Positions 6,966 to 8,740 of a DNA stretch of 8,740 nucleotides are shown here, one piece after another (the stretch's first letter is position 1; every line of letters begins with the position of its first letter). The position numbers were made by a program, and so were the translations under genes. Source of the DNA: Bacillota bacterium (GTDB lineage: Bacteria > Bacillota > Clostridia > Lachnospirales > Lachnospiraceae); contig JAEZJV010000032.1 in assembly GCA_023415635.1 (NCBI GenBank), forward strand, positions 1 through 8,740, given 5' to 3'. The notes beneath the pieces were generated by a model. That model had not been told where the DNA came from, searched no databases, and was given only the letters and a program-made list of their open reading frames with translations.

Positions 6966-7084
6966 TCCATTCACACCACCTTTTATATAAAAATCTTCTC
7001 TCTTATATCATATTCAGACAATAAAAGTATGCTCATGGTTTTAAAATGAATGTTTACATATTAATAAATCAGTCTATTTGATGA

Positions 7085-7115
7085 AATATGTAAAGGTCAG
7101 CGTATCAGCTGACCT
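7085..7115 (-). terminator. Terminator after the Ser-Arg-Asn repeat gene
   Basis: AGGTCAGC (7094-7101) and GCTGACCT (7108-7115) form a perfect 8-bp stem with a 6-nt loop. On the minus strand it is followed by TTTACATATTT, a discontinuous T tract. It lies 14 nt past the stop codon of the repeat-protein gene, which supports that gene being a real transcript. Confidence 0.6.
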
Positions 7116-7129
7116 CATTCATTCTGCAA

Positions 7130-7426
7130 TTAATAATTATTTTCCATATCTTCCATATCTCTTAATCTACTTGCTCCTGAAGTATTACGTGAGGTTGTAT
7201 TTCTGGAGGAGCCTGCATCATTTCTGGAAGAGCCTGCATCATTTCTGGAAGAGCCTACATCATTTCTGGAGGAATCTTCGCATCTGCTTCCCGATGTTGC
7301 ATTACGGCTTGTTCCTGTTGTATAATTGCTGGTATTCGCATTTCTGCTTGTATTAGCGTTTCTTGCATCGTTTCTTGCATCATTGCTTGTACCTGTAGTG
7401 TTTCTGGAATTATTATTTGTTGTCAT
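7130..7426 (-). CDS. Low-complexity Ser-Arg-Asn repeat protein, function unknown
   Basis: A 98-residue protein of a kind I do not recognise. Asn (19), Ser (18), Thr (14) and Arg (13) make up about two thirds of it. There is no Lys, His, Pro, Gln, Ile, Phe or Trp, and only one Cys (residue 49). The dipeptide Arg-Asn occurs ten times, mostly as Ser-Arg-Asn. The central part has tandem seven-residue units SSRNDVG, SSRNDAG, SSRNDAG and the degenerate SSRNTTS. The protein ends in an acidic tail DMEDMENNY. It should be disordered, soluble and cytoplasmic; no signal peptide or membrane segment is seen. The ATG at 7426 has a perfect AGGAGG six bases upstream, and a terminator follows the stop, so translation is likely. 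A candidate forespore-type promoter precedes it. A spore or nucleic-acid-binding role is a guess only. Confidence 0.72.
   Translation of the reverse strand: MTTNNNSRNTTGTSNDARNDARNANTSRNANTSNYTTGTSRNATSGSRCEDSSRNDVGSSRNDAGSSRNDAGSSRNTTSRNTSGASRLRDMEDMENNY
7200..7283. repeat. 21-bp tandem repeats inside the repeat-protein gene
   Basis: Three near-identical 21-bp units start at 7200, 7221 and 7242, differing at one or two bases. A diverged fourth unit starts at 7263. Each unit encodes seven residues (SSRNDAG type), so gain or loss of units keeps the frame. A separate 12-bp direct repeat (7358-7369 and 7370-7381) encodes the two DARN units near the N-terminus. Confidence 0.85.
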
Positions 7427-7463
7427 AGATGGCCTCCTAAAAGAATAATTAATATTACAGGTT

Positions 7464-7492
7464 TATTATCTTCCTTTTCATAGGAAATATTC
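7464..7492 (-). promoter_or_regulatory. Possible forespore (sigma-G-like) promoter of the repeat gene
   Basis: On the minus strand GAATA (7488-7492) and GATAATA (7464-7470) are 17 bp apart. This is close to the Bacillus sigma-G pattern of GHATR and CATWHTA, with one -10 mismatch and spacing one short. The start would fall near 7457, leaving about 30 nt before the ATG. No good sigma-A promoter is evident this close. The match is weak and could be chance in AT-rich DNA. Confidence 0.25.
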
Positions 7493-7712
7493 ATTTTAGA
7501 ATGTATATTATTGGCATTTTCATCATAGTTCTTGCTCTATAAAGACTTAAACATTTTATTAAATTGTTTGAAAAATATTCGACAATTTTGTGCACGTTTA
7601 TGCATAAGTATAGATTATAAGTATCTTATCATACCTTTCATTTGTTCATTTAGCTAGAAAAATTTATTTATGCAATATAATTATTGCATAATCAAATTCA
7701 ATGTATTATAAT
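7493..7712. other. Gene-free AT-rich spacer
   Basis: No open frame with a ribosome site is visible on either strand. The stretch contains an inverted repeat AAATTGT/ACAATTT (7561-7567 and 7582-7588) and two close copies of ATAAGTAT around 7604-7622. Neither is next to a gene start. It is upstream sequence of the repeat-protein gene and may hold distant regulatory sites, but I cannot name one. Confidence 0.4.
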
Positions 7713-7741
7713 AAAAAAGTGCTAGGGATAACCCCTAGCGC
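7713..7741 (-). terminator. Intrinsic terminator of the HAAS-protein gene
   Basis: In minus-strand RNA GCUAGGG (7739-7733) pairs with CCCUAGC (7727-7721) around a five-base loop. After AC comes a run of six U (7718-7713). This is a clean rho-independent terminator 86 nt past the stop of the HAAS-domain gene. The loop sequence GGGGTTAT is repeated just upstream (7747-7754), which could weaken or modulate folding. Confidence 0.8.
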
Positions 7742-7781
7742 ATTATATAACCCCTTATTAATTATTTATACTCCCCTCATC

Positions 7782-7816
7782 GAAACGACCGTCTGGCTCC
7801 CCCTGGCGGTCGTTTC
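7782..7816 (-). other. Perfect 10-bp hairpin in the 3' UTR of the HAAS-protein gene
   Basis: GAAACGACCG (7782-7791) and CGGTCGTTTC (7807-7816) are exact complements around a 15-nt loop with a G5 or C5 run. It starts 10 nt after the stop codon and has no T tract on either strand, so it does not look like the terminator. It could protect the mRNA 3' end or be a protein-binding element. Confidence 0.6.
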
Positions 7817-7826
7817 ACTTTTGTTA

Positions 7827-8324
7827 TCACCGTCGACGGCGGAATAGATTACCAAGCAGTAAAAGCAAAATAAGAATAGGTCCGAAGGTGAACAGGACAC
7901 CTATCATCATCCTGCCGAGAAAAATTACAATTATAAATAATATAATAATAGCGAATACTGCAATCAGTTTTTGATACCATTTCAAATTAGCAAAGAACGC
8001 CTTAGGATGAAAACTGGAATTCTGCCGTCCCAGTCTCTGTTCCCAATCAGAATCCTCCTCCTGCTTCTGATGAACTGATCCTGTATAGCTATTGCCATTA
8101 TTATTATCATAATAGCCACTCTTTTCTCTCGCAGCTTTCTCTGCTTCAATGATTGTCTTTGCAATTAATCTTGGATCACCTAATTCTTCTATCTTTCTTT
8201 TTTCCTCCTCAGATGATGAACTGATATATTGATCATAATATCGAATATTCTGTTCTATCACAGCAGGATTAACTTCCTGGTTCAATGCTTCTCTTAATAT
8301 AGATAGAAATTCTGTTTTATCCAT
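7827..8324 (-). CDS. HAAS/DUF1700-domain membrane protein
   Basis: A 165-residue protein. Residues 1-65 form a helical HAAS-type (DUF1700) domain, including the YYDQYI stretch (29-34) and the LGDPRLIAKTIIEAE block (48-62) typical of it. A polar Asn/Gln/Glu-rich linker (about 66-112) follows, then two membrane helices (about 117-137 and 139-160) and a terminal FRRRR, expected on the cytoplasmic side. Such proteins usually sit beside a PadR-type repressor or an adhesin/sensor gene in a membrane stress module; none is next to it here. The frame is open up to an ATG at 8363, but the ATG at 8324 has AGGAGG ten bases upstream. The predicted transcription start near 8341 excludes the longer form. 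Function is unknown beyond probable membrane signalling. Confidence 0.85.
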   Translation of the reverse strand: MDKTEFLSILREALNQEVNPAVIEQNIRYYDQYISSSSEEEKRKIEELGDPRLIAKTIIEAEKAAREKSGYYDNNNGNSYTGSVHQKQEEDSDWEQRLGRQNSSFHPKAFFANLKWYQKLIAVFAIIILFIIVIFLGRMMIGVLFTFGPILILLLLLGNLFRRRR

Positions 8325-8347
8325 AAATATGGCGCCTCCTTTGCTAC

Positions 8348-8376
8348 ATTCTAGCATACGCATGTTATTCAGTAAA
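8348..8376 (-). promoter_or_regulatory. Extended -10 promoter of the HAAS-protein gene
   Basis: On the minus strand TTTACT (8371-8376) and TAGAAT (8348-8353) are 17 bp apart. TGC directly before the -10 makes it an extended -10 promoter. The expected start near 8341 leaves a very short leader, with the ribosome site almost at its 5' end. Confidence 0.55.
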
Positions 8377-8385
8377 TAATTACTG
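8370..8385. promoter_or_regulatory. Inverted repeat over the -35 box, possible operator
   Basis: CAGTAA (8370-8375) and TTACTG (8380-8385) are exact inverted copies separated by four bases. The repeat covers most of the -35 hexamer, so a bound dimer would block polymerase. A PadR-like or other local repressor would be a natural ligand, but no regulator gene is in the window. Confidence 0.4.
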
Positions 8386-8449
8386 TATTAAAATTTGATT
8401 AATAAGTATCCCCCCCCACGTTAATAAACCGGGCAGATGTACTATTTCC

Positions 8450-8488
8450 AAAAAAAATGTGCACCGTATACTTATGTATACAATGCAC
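8450..8488 (-). terminator. Strong terminator after tRNA-Arg
   Basis: In minus-strand RNA GUGCAUUGUAUAC (8488-8476) pairs with GUAUACGGUGCAC (8471-8459) through 13 pairs, two of them G-U, with a UUAU-type four-base loop. An A is followed by eight U (8457-8450). It begins 8 nt after the tRNA-Arg 3' end and closes the tRNA run. Confidence 0.92.
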
Positions 8489-8495
8489 TTCCTAT

Positions 8496-8569
8496 TGTGT
8501 GCTAGAGGATTCGAACCCCCGACCTTCTGGTCCGTAGCCAGACGCTCTATCCAGCTGAGCTAAGCACAC
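8496..8569 (-). tRNA. tRNA-Arg (anticodon ACG)
   Basis: The minus strand folds into a 74-nt tRNA with acceptor arms GTGTGCT/AGCACAC. The anticodon stem TCTGG/CCAGA holds the loop CTACGGA with anticodon ACG, whose A34 is normally edited to inosine by TadA. The T arm is GGGGGTTCGAATCCTCT, with two G-U pairs in its stem. The discriminator is A and no CCA is encoded. It is the last gene of the leftward tRNA run. Confidence 0.97.
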
Positions 8570-8600
8570 ACAATATTATGACTGCTGTAAAGAAAAACAG

Positions 8601-8625
8601 CATTATCCTATTAAATAGAATAATG
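8601..8625 (-). other. Hairpin between tRNA-Leu and tRNA-Arg
   Basis: The 11-base arms CATTATCCTAT (8601-8611) and ATAGAATAATG (8615-8625) are complementary except at one position, around a 3-nt loop. The right arm reaches into the last two bases of tRNA-Leu. It may guide 3' processing of the precursor, though it would compete with the tRNA acceptor stem. Confidence 0.4.
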
Positions 8626-8709
8626 CCGGCGACCGGAATCGAACCGGTACGGGAGATTAGTCCCGCAGGATTTTAAGTCCTGTGCGTCTGCCAGTTCCGC
8701 CACGCCGGC
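8624..8709 (-). tRNA. tRNA-Leu (anticodon TAA)
   Basis: An 86-nt class II tRNA on the minus strand with acceptor arms GCCGGCG/CGCCGGC. The anticodon stem CAGGA/TCCTG holds the loop CTTAAAA with anticodon TAA. A long variable arm (GCGGGACTAATCTCCCGT) is as expected for Leu, and the T arm is CCGGTTCGATTCCGG. The discriminator is A and no CCA is encoded. Confidence 0.97.
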
Positions 8710-8714
8710 ACAAA

Positions 8715-8740
8715 TGGGACCTATAGGGCTCGAACCTATG
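8715..8740 (-). tRNA. 3' end of a further tRNA, cut by the window edge
   Basis: The minus strand shows a T arm ATAGG-TTCGAGC-CCTAT, the 3' acceptor strand AGGTCCC and discriminator A. The next bases read TTTG, so CCA is not encoded. The anticodon is outside the window, so the amino acid cannot be stated. It belongs to the same leftward run as tRNA-Leu, only five bases upstream of it. Confidence 0.85.

Noticed and set aside
7200..7283. Tandem repeats considered as a CRISPR array
   Set aside because: Units are contiguous with no spacers, encode in-frame residues, and no cas gene is present.
7078..7356. 92-codon plus-strand frame with SLHHFWK repeats
   Set aside because: It is the antisense reading of the 21-bp repeats, starts inside a terminator hairpin and lacks a ribosome site. 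The opposite strand has a perfect one.
8325..8363. Longer 178-residue form of the HAAS protein
   Set aside because: Its ATG is upstream of the predicted transcription start and the extra codons span the -10 box and the ribosome site.
8410..8417. Run of eight C bases as a phase-variation tract
   Set aside because: It lies between genes, upstream of the HAAS promoter's -35 box, so length change would not shift any reading frame.

Overview
The window reads as the chromosome of a low-GC Gram-positive anaerobe, most likely a Clostridia member of the Lachnospiraceae type. The basis is AT-rich DNA, strong AGGAGG-type ribosome binding sites, near-consensus sigma-A promoters, tRNA genes with no encoded CCA, a HAAS/DUF1700 membrane protein, and an amidase-rdgB-phosphodiesterase gene order. 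The taxon is inferred from style and gene content, not from a marker gene. Nearly everything is on the minus strand; only one gene, an alpha/beta hydrolase, is on the plus strand.

Layout, left to right. At 18-261 lie tRNA-Gly(TCC) and tRNA-Pro(TGG), read leftward from a perfect consensus promoter at 363-391. At 444-2887 is a leftward set of three genes: secreted N-acetylmuramoyl-L-alanine amidase, then RdgB-type XTP/dITP diphosphatase, then YfcE/YsnB-type phosphodiesterase. The divergent region at 2890-3117 holds back-to-back promoters for the amidase and for the plus-strand hydrolase (3118-4038). A long shared hairpin separates that hydrolase from the convergent THUMP-type 23S rRNA methyltransferase (4132-5292).

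The right half is more individual. At 5462-6384 is a lipoprotein gene whose signal peptide and body are in different frames, apparently through loss of one base in a short T run. At 6479-6660 are a rhodanese-gene terminator with competing pairings and a 14-bp palindrome. A small rhodanese gene follows (6660-6965). At 7130-7426 is a well-expressed-looking low-complexity protein made of Ser-Arg-Asn repeats over 21-bp DNA repeats, which I cannot assign to any family. About 340 bp without genes follow, holding a possible forespore-type promoter, an intrinsic terminator and a separate perfect hairpin. A HAAS/DUF1700 two-helix membrane protein (7827-8324) has a palindrome over its -35 box. The right edge is a second leftward tRNA run: a partial tRNA, tRNA-Leu(TAA) and tRNA-Arg(ACG), closed by a strong terminator.

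Most genes are housekeeping: nucleotide pool cleaning, rRNA modification, wall remodelling and tRNAs. I see no phage, insertion sequence, CRISPR or defence system. The most interesting items are the Ser-Arg-Asn repeat protein with its candidate sporulation promoter, the frame-broken lipoprotein, and the folded RNA region at 6533-6617.
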